Source of the DNA: Paenibacillus sp. S150
GTDB taxonomy: Bacteria > Bacillota > Bacilli > Paenibacillales > Paenibacillaceae
Length of the DNA stretch: 64,000 nucleotides
NCBI RefSeq assembly: GCF_019352175.1
Contig: NZ_JACBYI010000007.1
Location: forward strand, 124,001-188,000
Reading direction: 5' to 3'
The position numbers were made by a program, and so were the translations under genes. The notes under the pieces were generated by a model that was not told where the DNA came from, searched no databases, and worked only from the letters and a program-made list of their open reading frames with translations. Position 1 is the stretch's first letter, and each line of letters begins with the position of its first letter. Shown here piece by piece: positions 8,081 through 17,295 of the stretch.

Positions 8081-8087
8081 CCATGCT

Positions 8088-8810
8088 TCACAGGGTTACC
8101 CAGCCATATTTGATCGAATTGATTACAGCCTGCGTGCGATCGTCAACTTCCATTTTTTGCAGGATGCTGCTGACATGGTTTTTGACCGTTTTTTCACTGA
8201 TAAAGAGGTATTCACCAATCATCTTGTTGCTCTTGCCTTCCGCCATCAGCCGCAGCACTTCCGCTTCACGCCGGGTCAACGGATTATTATCGCCTGCAAC
8301 AAATTTGACCCCCGCCTCTTTAACCGCAGTTTCGGCAATCGCTCCTGTCTCATTGAGATAGGTCATGCGCCGCAATTGGTTAATGAGCTTGCCGGTAACC
8401 TTGGGATGAATGAACGCATGGCCTTCACAGACCGAACGAATGGCATTAATAAGGGATTCCGCCTCCATATCCTTCAGCAAATATCCATTGGCCCCCTTGC
8501 GGAGCGTCTCAAATACATAGCTCTCATCATCGTGAATAGATAAAATAATAACTTTGACATCCGGGAACATTTCCCGCAGCTTTTGTGTGGCTTCCACACC
8601 GTTTTCAATCGGCATATTGATGTCCATCAGTACGATATCCGGTTTGTTTTCATTGCAAAATTCAAGCACCTGAATACCGTCGCCGCATTCTCCAATAACC
8701 TCAATATCTTCCTCCATATTTAAAATCCGCTTAAGCCCTTCACGAAACAACTGATGATCATCGGCCAAAAGAACCTTTATGGGCGACTTGCCAGAATTCT
8801 GGTGTTCCAT
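8088..8810 (-). CDS. degU: DegU response regulator
   Basis: 240 residues from the ATG at 8808-8810, preceded by GGAAAGGAG within the end of degS; the longer upstream frame only reads through degS. Receiver domain 11-125 with acidic pair DDH (17-19), phospho-acceptor Asp63 in VLMDINMP, and Lys in the LLKDM loop. LuxR-type HTH at about 170-235 ([20 protein letters not shown], then [15 protein letters not shown]). DegU controls exoenzymes, biofilm, competence and motility with degree of phosphorylation. Follows degS by 4 nt. Its place beside comFA and the flagellar genes is conserved in Bacillales. Confidence 0.97.
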   Translation of the reverse strand: MEHQNSGKSPIKVLLADDHQLFREGLKRILNMEEDIEVIGECGDGIQVLEFCNENKPDIVLMDINMPIENGVEATQKLREMFPDVKVIILSIHDDESYVFETLRKGANGYLLKDMEAESLINAIRSVCEGHAFIHPKVTGKLINQLRRMTYLNETGAIAETAVKEAGVKFVAGDNNPLTRREAEVLRLMAEGKSNKMIGEYLFISEKTVKNHVSSILQKMEVDDRTQAVINSIKYGWVTL

Positions 8811-8814
8811 CACA

Positions 8815-9987
8815 TTACTCCTTTCCTTTTTCCACATTCGTCGGAATGTGAATGACAATTGTTGTGCCCTGATTCTCGGCTGACAGTATTTCCATTCTTC
8901 CTTCCAGCAGCTCCACGCGTTCCCGCATGCCGACCAGCCCAAAGCTTTCCCGGTTTGCCTGCTCACTGATTTTTTTCACATTGAAGCCTAATCCGTTATC
9001 CTTCACGACAATCTTGATCAACTGAGCCTGGTAAGTAATCTCCACCAATACATAACTTGGAAAAGCGTGCTTTGCCGCATTTGACAAAGCTTCCTGAACC
9101 AGACGGTATACCGCTGCCTCCATGGCTGAGGACAGCCGGTGCTCCTTGCCCCTTGTTTCAAAAGAGGTACGGATCTTCGTCTTTTCCTCATAATCATGCA
9201 CGTATTTCCTCAGTGTCGGAATCAGTCCCAAATCGTCGAGCGCCATCGGACGCAGATTAAAAATCACCTTGCGCATTTCTTCCAGACTGTATCTTACCTG
9301 CCCTTTCAAGTCTAATACTTCGTCCTGCACCAGCCCAAATTCCTGCTTTACCAGCATTCTTTCTACAATTTCCGTCCTTAGGACTAGATTCGCCAGCATT
9401 TGAGCGGGACCGTCATGAATTTCCCGGGCAATTCTCTTCCGTTCCTCTTCTTGAGCCAGGATGATTTTCAGTCCGATCATCTGTCTATTCTTCGCAGATT
9501 CGACAATCCTGGTCACTTGTCCTAGTTCTCCGGACAGATATTCCAAAACAACGCTCATTTGCGAACCAATCGATTCGGCACGCTCGACCGAATTTTCGAC
9601 ACCGCGGACCCGCAATTGCAGCTCGTCGCGCCTGCTCCGCAAATAGGCCTCTCTCTCCCTCGTCATCATAAGCTCAAGCTGAAGCTCTGTAGCTTTCTCA
9701 TAAGCGATCCGGATATCCTTCTCTGAATAGCGGACAAAATCCCGGCTGACTTCTGTCAGCCGGATACGGGAGCGGTGGTACTGCAGCTCCAATTTGTCTA
9801 CCTTTTGCAATGTTTCATCCGTTTCTTCCATGACCCGCTGCAGTTCTTTGGTGAGTGCAACAAGCTCATCCCGTGCAACCTGCAATATTTCAAATATCTG
9901 ATACTTGCTGCTCTCCATCACGTCGATGGTATTCTTAATGACGCGATCTATCGCATCGGCTTGAAATTCCACGGATGCTTGCCCCAT
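8815..9987 (-). CDS. degS: DegS cytosolic sensor histidine kinase
   Basis: 390 residues, no membrane segment. Residues 30-170 are a long coiled coil (Glu/Arg/Leu-rich), the DegS sensor domain. His191 in AREIHDGPAQMLANLVLR is the autophosphorylation site of the HisKA_3 family; the ATPase domain carries EALSNAAKHA (N box) and DNGLGF and GLVGMRERVELL (G boxes). It phosphorylates and dephosphorylates DegU. The ATG at 9985-9987 has a weak ribosome site; the nearest good one (AAAGGAAAG) lies 25 nt upstream inside a perfect hairpin at 10001-10022. Length matches Bacillus subtilis DegS (385). Confidence 0.97.
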   Translation of the reverse strand: MGQASVEFQADAIDRVIKNTIDVMESSKYQIFEILQVARDELVALTKELQRVMEETDETLQKVDKLELQYHRSRIRLTEVSRDFVRYSEKDIRIAYEKATELQLELMMTREREAYLRSRRDELQLRVRGVENSVERAESIGSQMSVVLEYLSGELGQVTRIVESAKNRQMIGLKIILAQEEERKRIAREIHDGPAQMLANLVLRTEIVERMLVKQEFGLVQDEVLDLKGQVRYSLEEMRKVIFNLRPMALDDLGLIPTLRKYVHDYEEKTKIRTSFETRGKEHRLSSAMEAAVYRLVQEALSNAAKHAFPSYVLVEITYQAQLIKIVVKDNGLGFNVKKISEQANRESFGLVGMRERVELLEGRMEILSAENQGTTIVIHIPTNVEKGKE

Positions 9988-10000
9988 TTCTATCGGATCG

Positions 10001-10022
10001 TATTAAAGGCTTTCCTTTAATA
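10001..10022 (-). promoter_or_regulatory. Perfect 9-bp hairpin ahead of degS
   Basis: TATTAAAGG / CCTTTAATA around a 4-nt loop, in the 43-nt gap between degS and the upstream gene. No T-run follows on the minus strand, so it is not a standard terminator. It contains the only strong Shine-Dalgarno-like sequence near degS. Confidence 0.45.
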
Positions 10023-10030
10023 TTACCATA

Positions 10031-12760
10031 TCACGATTCGATAGTTACGGTCTTCGTTTTCTGTTCCCATTTTACGGTCAATCCGAGCTGTTCCGAGACC
10101 AGTCTAAGCGGTACTAAAGTCCTGCCCTGTAGGATTAAAGGCGCTACTTCCGCACTTTGACGTTTGCCGTTCAGCACATATTCCTTCTTGTTCACCGTCA
10201 GATCAAGCGCCTTGGCTCCGCGGAGCACCATGATTTTCTTGGTGTTCTGATCCCATGCCGCACTGCCGCCAAATGCATCCAGGACAACCTTTATCGGCAC
10301 ATAGGTTGTTCCGTCCTTAACAATCGGTGCCACATCAATCGCCTTCTTTGTCCCGTTAACCGTTATGGACTTGGAGCCGATGCTCATTGCGGCGGTTCCC
10401 TTTGGAAGTCCGGCCTCACTGGAGAGCGAAGGCATTACGAAGGACAGGTTGTCAAAAGCAACTGTTCCTGTCTTGGCCCGTTCATCCTGGCCCTCCTCCA
10501 CATTGACTACATACACACGCTTCAGCGCTGCCGGAAATTTGATGCCTGAGTTCGACAAATCAATATTGAGGCTCTTCCAGCCGTTCCAGTCAATTACTTT
10601 GGCCAGATCGATGTATGAAGTGGTTCCGCTGCCGTCCACCACCTCGGCCCGCAGCCAGTTCAGACTCATATCTCCCATTACATCCAGTGACATCGATGTT
10701 GCCGCTGCCGGAATCTGTTTGCCGCTTGTCCCGTTGAACTGGGCATAAGCATACATTTTACCGCTGCCGGCAGTCATATCATAGCTGAGCTGCAGTACCT
10801 TGGAGCCGGCTTTTTCGGCACTCCCGGCCACGACTGCCGCAGTTCCCGTCACACTGCTCACATTTGAGGTAAACGCGATAGGATAACCTACATTTTCGAA
10901 ATTCTCCCATGGGGTAGCCGCAGCTGCCGATAATACAACCGCAGTACTGAAGCCATCATAACGGGCGATGGCATATCCTGTCGTAACGCCAGCGTTCACC
11001 GACGTAACCGTCAGCTTGCCATCCTGCACACTGCCCTTGAAGCCGATAAACTCCCACTTCAGCGAGGCCGGAGGAACTGTAAGCGACGTTCCATTTTTGG
11101 CTAAGGCTGTCACCGGTACAGATACAGATGCACCTGCTGTAAGCGGTGCTGTAGCCGTACCCACCGTTAAGCTGGAGAGGTCTTCCCCACCGAGAACCGT
11201 AACCTTCGTCGTAGCGGTGGCAACACCGCTGACAGCTGTCAATGTAGCTGTGCCTGCTTTGACTCCGGTCACTTCCCCTGCACTTACGGTTGCACTGCCG
11301 TTGCTAGAAGTCCATGCAGGGTTGCCTGAAGCCACATCTACCGGATTGTAGTACGTATCATAGCCTTTTAAAGAATAGGTTGCCTTTTGTCCGATCAGCA
11401 GTACAGAGCTGCCGCTGATTTTGATCCCTTTCACTTCCCCTTGCGGAGCCGAGGTATACACTCCAAGCCCGTTGACGATGCTGCGCTGCTCTGTGCCGTA
11501 TTCCGTATTGAAGGTCAGGGTAGTCGAGGTCTCGGCAAGCGGCCGGTCCACCATGGTTGTAGAGCCGCCTCCGTCCAGATTCAGTCCCTTCCAGACACCG
11601 ATATTCGTCATGAAGGATTGCAGCTCGGTCAGTGACATGCCCTCGCTGTTGGCATTATCTTGGACTGCAATCACATATACATACCGTCCGTCCTGCGAGT
11701 AGCCCAGCGCTGTGCGGGCCCGGTAGCCGCCGATACTTGAGGTGGAGCGCGAAAATGTAGCCGCTTTTCCGTTATTCACCAATATGGTGTGCCCGCCGAT
11801 CATCATCTGCAGACTGGCCGGGTCGAGTACCTGCTGCGTGGTTTTGGAGCGCAGGGTGTAGACACTGCTCAGCTTTTGCCCTACAGCCAGATGGGATTTA
11901 ACAAACTGTGCCGCCAGCCCGTGTGTGCGCAGGATATAGGCTCCCTCAGGCACCGCTATGGGCAATGCCATATCCGCAGAAATCTGGGTGATAGTTTCAT
12001 TCTCCACAAGCACCTCCGTAGGTGTAGTGGAGCTGTTTTTTGGCCGGTCCAGTGCAGTCCAGGCATCCGTATAGATATAAGCCGCATTGGCATGACTATA
12101 GGTCGAGCTGCCGCCTTCCGGGCTGTAAGCGCCTTTATTGATACCGGAGAGCGGAAACTGCGCTCCATCCTCTGCTGTTACCAGCCCTTCGAATGAATAC
12201 TCATCAATCACGGGCTTGCGGTCTTTGGTCACAGCAAAGGCGTACATTCCGTCGAGCTGCGAAGGTGTGGATACTACTATCCCTCCGGACACCTGACCAC
12301 CAATGGGTGCACCTTCTCCGCCTGTATTGAAATAGTCGCCGTTTACCGCAGCCACTGCACCGGTCTCCGCAGCCATTCCGCCGGTGCTTTGCCGTGTAGT
12401 TAAATTGCCGCCCTTCCCCGTCATTACATCAAGAGAAACATAAGGATTGTTCAGGTCTACGCGGATGACATTCGCCAGACCGGTCACCGTTTTCCCGGAA
12501 CGGGCTGTTGTAAATTTATAATTCATCATAATAGCACCTGAGGTAATCACTTCTTCCCCCAGCTTGGTTACGGTAAAGGATGAGGCTGCCTGTGCGATTG
12601 GCGCCGGCCCTGAACCTAACTGCGGCATACCTTCACTGCCGAGAACGGGCATGATCCACAGCACTCCGGCCAAAGAGGCTGCAATCCATTTTTTTGCCGG
12701 AAGCTTTTTCATTCCGCGCAATTGCTCTTCGCTCTTTTTCCCCATGAAAACTTCATTCAT
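10031..12760 (-). CDS. Secreted phosphodiester glycosidase-domain protein with Ig-like and copper-amine-oxidase-N-like domains
   Basis: 909 residues from the ATG at 12758-12760 (the frame continues to a TTG at 12808 without a ribosome site). Residues 17-60 look like a long signal peptide ending near AQAASS. Residues about 70-425 match the NAGPA family (phosphodiester alpha-GlcNAcase type): LDVMTGKGGN, AAVNGDYFNTGGEG, GLNLDGGGSTTMV. A Big_2 Ig-like domain (about 430-515) and a jelly-roll-like region follow; the last 110 residues are two beta motifs of the copper amine oxidase N-terminal type (YVPIKVVLDAFGGSAAWDQN; LVPLRLVSEQLGLTVKW), common in Paenibacillus exoproteins. Likely acts on cell-wall or capsular phosphodiester-linked sugars; substrate unknown. 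It precedes degS with no terminator between. Confidence 0.85.
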   Translation of the reverse strand: MNEVFMGKKSEEQLRGMKKLPAKKWIAASLAGVLWIMPVLGSEGMPQLGSGPAPIAQAASSFTVTKLGEEVITSGAIMMNYKFTTARSGKTVTGLANVIRVDLNNPYVSLDVMTGKGGNLTTRQSTGGMAAETGAVAAVNGDYFNTGGEGAPIGGQVSGGIVVSTPSQLDGMYAFAVTKDRKPVIDEYSFEGLVTAEDGAQFPLSGINKGAYSPEGGSSTYSHANAAYIYTDAWTALDRPKNSSTTPTEVLVENETITQISADMALPIAVPEGAYILRTHGLAAQFVKSHLAVGQKLSSVYTLRSKTTQQVLDPASLQMMIGGHTILVNNGKAATFSRSTSSIGGYRARTALGYSQDGRYVYVIAVQDNANSEGMSLTELQSFMTNIGVWKGLNLDGGGSTTMVDRPLAETSTTLTFNTEYGTEQRSIVNGLGVYTSAPQGEVKGIKISGSSVLLIGQKATYSLKGYDTYYNPVDVASGNPAWTSSNGSATVSAGEVTGVKAGTATLTAVSGVATATTKVTVLGGEDLSSLTVGTATAPLTAGASVSVPVTALAKNGTSLTVPPASLKWEFIGFKGSVQDGKLTVTSVNAGVTTGYAIARYDGFSTAVVLSAAAATPWENFENVGYPIAFTSNVSSVTGTAAVVAGSAEKAGSKVLQLSYDMTAGSGKMYAYAQFNGTSGKQIPAAATSMSLDVMGDMSLNWLRAEVVDGSGTTSYIDLAKVIDWNGWKSLNIDLSNSGIKFPAALKRVYVVNVEEGQDERAKTGTVAFDNLSFVMPSLSSEAGLPKGTAAMSIGSKSITVNGTKKAIDVAPIVKDGTTYVPIKVVLDAFGGSAAWDQNTKKIMVLRGAKALDLTVNKKEYVLNGKRQSAEVAPLILQGRTLVPLRLVSEQLGLTVKWEQKTKTVTIES

Positions 12761-12929
12761 TTCAGCGTAACTCTCCCATCTCTTTTTTAAAATATAAGAA
12801 TCTTGCAAAGGCTGGGAACTCGTTCCTAGTTTCCCGTTATACCTTTAATAGACTGAATTTGAGAGGAAAAGTTGCGAATATTGCTAGATTCAAACTAATA
12901 GAATTCTTCCCGAAGCCCTCTATCGAACG

Positions 12930-12955
12930 AAAAAAGGCCCCGCATTCGCGGGACC
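12930..12955 (-). terminator. Terminator of the 12982-17010 gene
   Basis: Eight-bp stem GGTCCCGC / GCGGGGCC with a 4-nt loop, then TTTTTTCG on the minus strand, 27 nt past the stop codon. Confidence 0.9.
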
Positions 12956-12981
12956 ATGGTTATAAAGAAAGCTATTCAAGC

Positions 12982-15900
12982 TTATAGATATCCAGCCATG
13001 TTCAGCATCCGCTGCAGCATAACCGCAGCTTGAGCCCGGGTAGCATTGCCTTGAGGCTGGAATTCAGCAGTCGTCATGCCCAGGATAATTCCCTGCTGTA
13101 CAGCCTTAGCCACAAATTCAGCGGCTTGGCTTTGGATCTTGGAACGATCCTTGAAGGCAGCCAATGCAGAAGCGGAGCTTCCATTCAGTGTAATCGGATT
13201 TCCGGTGTACTCCATAGCCCTGATAATCATAATTGCCATCTGCTCGCGGGTGATATTATCATCCGGGCGGAATGTTGCATCCGTATTTCCGGTAATAATA
13301 CCTGCCTTGGCCGCTGCGCCAATATAATCACCCGTTTGTGTTGAAGGCTGCACATCCCTGAAGCGCTGTGCCGTCTCCCGGTCTCCCAGCAGCCCCAGTC
13401 CACGGCTGAGCATCACAGCGAACTCAGACCGCGTAATCTTTTGCTCCGGCTTGAAGGTGCTGCCGTAGCTGCTGTCGATAATATTTTTGGCGGCCAGCTG
13501 GGATACTATCGAGTAACTCCAGTGCTTGCTCATATCGGTAAAACTGCGGGTCGAGAGGAACGTGCCTACAACCTGGTTGCCTACCATACTGGCACGAATC
13601 ACAGTATAACTGCCTGCTGAGCTGATTTTGGTAGGAAGATAGGCAGCATCATAGTAGGCAAGATCCAATCTGGCCGCTGAGGTCTGATTGCTATTCAGCG
13701 TAGCCGTTGTGCGTACAGCATACTCCGCAGGCACGCTGAGTGCGGTAGCGTTCGAATAATTGGCGCTTACTGCTGCAGTCAACCGGACATCCACTAGACT
13801 GGTTATTGTCTGCATTCCCTGTGTCTGAAGCTTTTGTTCAAAGGGCGTAAAGGTTCCTGAAGGAACCTTCTCCAGCCGCAAGACCAGGGATATATTGCTG
13901 CTGTCTGCAATCAGGGCCGCGGCGAGACTGTTCATGTCTACATCATTCAGACCCAGCTTATAAAGATTGTCTCCATACCGCAACAGGATTTCCGCCTTCT
14001 TATCCCGGTTCACCGCATCCAGCAGCGGCTTGAGCGGCAGAGCCACATAAGCCGCCGGTTCCGTTGAAGGCACTTCAAACGCCAGAGAGGAAGTTCCCAG
14101 CTTGTACAGATAATCATAGCTGGCAGTCAGACGGTCAGCAGTCAACGTGTATCTTTTTACCGACTGGCTGTATATGGATCGGTCATCCGCTGTAGTGGCG
14201 GAGTCGCTTTGGAGAAGTGGGTATTCTTTTCCGAACTCGCCTGCAGCCAGCGTGCCCAAATAAGAAGGACGTCCTGCCGTCGCAGTGCTTGCCCCCGTCA
14301 AATTCTGTACAGAAAGCGCAGTAAAAGAGGACAGGGAGTTACCACTGAGATCTGTAATCGCACCCGCACCGGACATATAGGACAAATCAACGGTTTGTCC
14401 GACTTTCACCACACTCGACAAGGTTAGTCTAAGGATATTGCCGGAGACATAATAGGACTGTACCCCAACACTGCTGCCGTCCGCCCTGACTCCGAATTGG
14501 CTGGCATACAGCGTGGAAGAGGCCTGCATATTTTTGCTGAATGTTACGGTAAGCTCATCACCCGTTACTGATGCAGAATTAATATCCGGTACGGCTGTTC
14601 CGCTGCTCCCTGAAACCGCCAACGGCTGCAAATTAATGTAGGCCGCACGGTTGCCGTTAAGATCGCTGATTCCAAGCGTTCCGGGCACATATGATACTGT
14701 AGTGTATTGATTAACCACAAGTGCGGTTTGCAGTGTCAGTGTCACTTGATTGCCGCTTGCCGCAACAGCTGTTACATAATTCGGAGTACTGCCCACCAGC
14801 ACAGAGAACTGGCTGTTCATCGGAAGACTCGCTGAAGAGATCCCTTCATTATAAGTCAGAACGATTTTGTTGCCTGAACCGGCCGCACTCTGAAATAGAG
14901 GCGCAGTCGTATCCCCGGTGTTTCGGATATAGAAATCACTGAAATTCGCGATGCTCTGGCCATTCACATCCTGCACCGGATAAGAGCCCGCATAATAGGC
15001 TACCCTGACAGTCTGGGCGCTTGTTGCTGCATTGTTGAGGCCAAGGGTTATCGTACCTCCACTTGAGCTAATAGAGCTGACCCCAAGCGAATAGCCGTCC
15101 GCATATACATTAAACTGGCTGTATGCGTTAGGCGAGACTGCATTTAGCATATCGTTGAAATTCAGCACTACTGTCTTGGAGGCCAGTGTTCCGTCTTTGG
15201 GTGTAGGGAGCGCCGATTGAATACCGTTTGTGACCTGGCGCGTTGAGAACGTCGCCGCAGGATTCCCGCTCAGATCCTGAATGTTTCGCAAGCCGCCCGT
15301 ATAGCTGACTGTTACCACCTGCCCAACCGCTACCCCTGTGCTGAGCGTGATATAGACACTGTCCCCCTGAACGTAGATACTGTCTATCGCACGTTTCTCA
15401 TTATTTACTGTTACCGTGAAGCTGGAAAAGAGCGGTGCGATATCTGTATTCAGAGCCTCATCATATTTCAGCCGAATGGTGCGGTTATTATCCAACTGCG
15501 CCAATGACAGCACTGGAGCCGTCCTGTCCAGAGCAACCGTTTGGAAGCTCCAGGAATTCTTGCCGCTTAATCCGCCAAAAGCAGAGCCGTCAATGGAGTC
15601 GACGAAGACAGCGTTCGCAATATCCAGATAATAAGTTGTATTATATTCGAACGCCGCCGCAGGAGTAACGATAAATTCCTTAGCCGAGGCACCTGCCGAT
15701 AAAGTTGCGGCCAGCTTTGTGCCGTCTCCTTTGTAGAGGGCTACCGGATTTGCAATCGCAGTGTTCCAGACAGCATCCCGATTAAACGTGATTTTGATGG
15801 ATGGATTAAGGCCTACGGATTCACTGCGGTCTGCCGGACTGAGTGCTGCGATGGCAAACCCCGTCTGAGAGGTCGTTGTAAAGCTCCAGGTGTACGCCCC

Positions 15901-17010
15901 CGAGGCAGGAAAGAGATTCCCATCCTGATCATAAAAAGCTCCCTGTGGCACTGATACCGTATAGAAGGTATTCCCCGCCAGCGGATCGGCTGTTGATGCA
16001 GCATCCAGTGTAATGGTTCTGGTCCCCCCGCCTGTAACCGTTGTGGAGTTAACATTGAAATACCTTGTGCTCCCTGAAGCCGGTGTAAGAGTAATCACTC
16101 CGGAAGCCGGCATCATCGGGCGGTCAAAGGTAAGCTGGATATCGCCGGAGGGAGAGACAGCAGTGGCTCCGCCAGCAGGCGCAACTGTCACATTTACTCC
16201 GGACCCCTTCGTAGAGAAGCTCCACACGCTTCCGCTGGATATCCCTGAAAAGGTCCTGTTCTCATCATCTTTGAGCGCATAATTATCAATTAACACATAA
16301 TATGTACTTCCGGCTGCCAGCTTACTCGCCAGGGTTAATCTCACGGTGGTGGAAACAGCATCAGCCTGTACCTCAACCCCGGATTCACCATCCTTGATCT
16401 TGAACTCCTGAATCAGTGAATTGTTTGCAGAAGAGATAAGCTTGACGGACCCGCCACCTTTTTGCAGCTTCTTGTTAAGCTTAAAGCTTAGTTGGGTCAG
16501 CGCTGCCGCATCCACCCGAGAGCTGTTCGCCGGTGAGAATTCACTGGCTGTCAGAGCCTGGTTAATCTCCGGTGCGGTAGTAAAGGTCCAGGAAGCCGCT
16601 GCTGACTCCGCACCCGTGCTGTCCTTGAATAATCCCTTTGGAATAGAAACCGCATAATTCTTATTGCGCTCTAGCAGCTTGCCTGCGCCCCATTTGATCT
16701 CATATTGATTGGAGCTGCCAATCAGCCCCGAGCTGCCTACAGACACAGTCGTAAAAGGTGTGCTCGAACCTGCAGGGGTAATAGTGATATCTCCACTCTG
16801 CGGAATCACTGTACGATCAAAGCTTAATTTAATGGAGGCACCCACATCTACGTTCGTCTCTCCCCCTGCCGGTGAAGTTGCATTAATCCCAAATTCGCTT
16901 GCAGCATAGACTGCCGGTGTTGTTTCGATGCCTATTGCCGGGGACACGGTACCCAAGAGCAAATCTCCTGCCAGAATGAGTGCCGCCCATATCGTAACTT
17001 TTCTTTTCAT
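12982..17010 (-). CDS. Large surface protein with Ig-like repeats and C-terminal SLH domains
   Basis: 1342 residues from the ATG at 17008-17010 (GAGAGGAG 11 nt upstream; the frame opens 14 codons earlier without a ribosome site). Signal peptide MKRKVTIWAALILAG to about residue 37. Repeated Big_5-like Ig domains with the recurring pattern sPa-G-t-V---i-isFdr (about residues 45-500), then SwmB-like repeats (about 500-900, e.g. LDNNRTIRLKYDEALN, ANTLSV-type strands ending DLSGN). The last 190 residues are three SLH domains with ITRSE, ITREQ and ATRAQ motifs, which bind pyruvylated cell-wall polymer. It is an adhesin-like or S-layer-associated protein; ligand unknown. Monocistronic, with its own terminator. 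Confidence 0.9.
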   Translation of the reverse strand: MKRKVTIWAALILAGDLLLGTVSPAIGIETTPAVYAASEFGINATSPAGGETNVDVGASIKLSFDRTVIPQSGDITITPAGSSTPFTTVSVGSSGLIGSSNQYEIKWGAGKLLERNKNYAVSIPKGLFKDSTGAESAAASWTFTTAPEINQALTASEFSPANSSRVDAAALTQLSFKLNKKLQKGGGSVKLISSANNSLIQEFKIKDGESGVEVQADAVSTTVRLTLASKLAAGSTYYVLIDNYALKDDENRTFSGISSGSVWSFSTKGSGVNVTVAPAGGATAVSPSGDIQLTFDRPMMPASGVITLTPASGSTRYFNVNSTTVTGGGTRTITLDAASTADPLAGNTFYTVSVPQGAFYDQDGNLFPASGAYTWSFTTTSQTGFAIAALSPADRSESVGLNPSIKITFNRDAVWNTAIANPVALYKGDGTKLAATLSAGASAKEFIVTPAAAFEYNTTYYLDIANAVFVDSIDGSAFGGLSGKNSWSFQTVALDRTAPVLSLAQLDNNRTIRLKYDEALNTDIAPLFSSFTVTVNNEKRAIDSIYVQGDSVYITLSTGVAVGQVVTVSYTGGLRNIQDLSGNPAATFSTRQVTNGIQSALPTPKDGTLASKTVVLNFNDMLNAVSPNAYSQFNVYADGYSLGVSSISSSGGTITLGLNNAATSAQTVRVAYYAGSYPVQDVNGQSIANFSDFYIRNTGDTTAPLFQSAAGSGNKIVLTYNEGISSASLPMNSQFSVLVGSTPNYVTAVAASGNQVTLTLQTALVVNQYTTVSYVPGTLGISDLNGNRAAYINLQPLAVSGSSGTAVPDINSASVTGDELTVTFSKNMQASSTLYASQFGVRADGSSVGVQSYYVSGNILRLTLSSVVKVGQTVDLSYMSGAGAITDLSGNSLSSFTALSVQNLTGASTATAGRPSYLGTLAAGEFGKEYPLLQSDSATTADDRSIYSQSVKRYTLTADRLTASYDYLYKLGTSSLAFEVPSTEPAAYVALPLKPLLDAVNRDKKAEILLRYGDNLYKLGLNDVDMNSLAAALIADSSNISLVLRLEKVPSGTFTPFEQKLQTQGMQTITSLVDVRLTAAVSANYSNATALSVPAEYAVRTTATLNSNQTSAARLDLAYYDAAYLPTKISSAGSYTVIRASMVGNQVVGTFLSTRSFTDMSKHWSYSIVSQLAAKNIIDSSYGSTFKPEQKITRSEFAVMLSRGLGLLGDRETAQRFRDVQPSTQTGDYIGAAAKAGIITGNTDATFRPDDNITREQMAIMIIRAMEYTGNPITLNGSSASALAAFKDRSKIQSQAAEFVAKAVQQGIILGMTTAEFQPQGNATRAQAAVMLQRMLNMAGYL

Positions 17011-17184
17011 GCGGTGATAGACTCCTCTCAAGCCGTACTTTCGTTTGTACATATATTCTTATATTTCGGCTAATAGGCTTCCAAAGTTTAGAAGACTTCC
17101 GGGATGAGAGAAGCATGTGTATTAATTCCTCTGCCGCGAATGGAAGCTGCATAGGCAGTATGCGGTTAGCTTCAAATTCGCAGC

Positions 17185-17241
17185 AAAAAAAAGGCCCGCA
17201 GGGCAGCAAGCTTCAACCATCGAAGCGCTGTCCTGCGGACC
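17185..17241 (-). terminator. Terminator of metK
   Basis: Long stem GGTCCGCAGG-CAGC / GCTG-CCTGCGGGCC capped by an inner GCTTC/GAAGC hairpin, then eight T on the minus strand; 55 nt past the metK stop. The remaining spacer to 17010 shows only a weak TTGGAA/TATAAG promoter-like pair for the downstream gene. Confidence 0.93.
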
Positions 17242-17295
17242 TCCATATAATGAAGGAAGTAATTGAATTTACACCTAGCTTTGAAAGGCTCTTAT

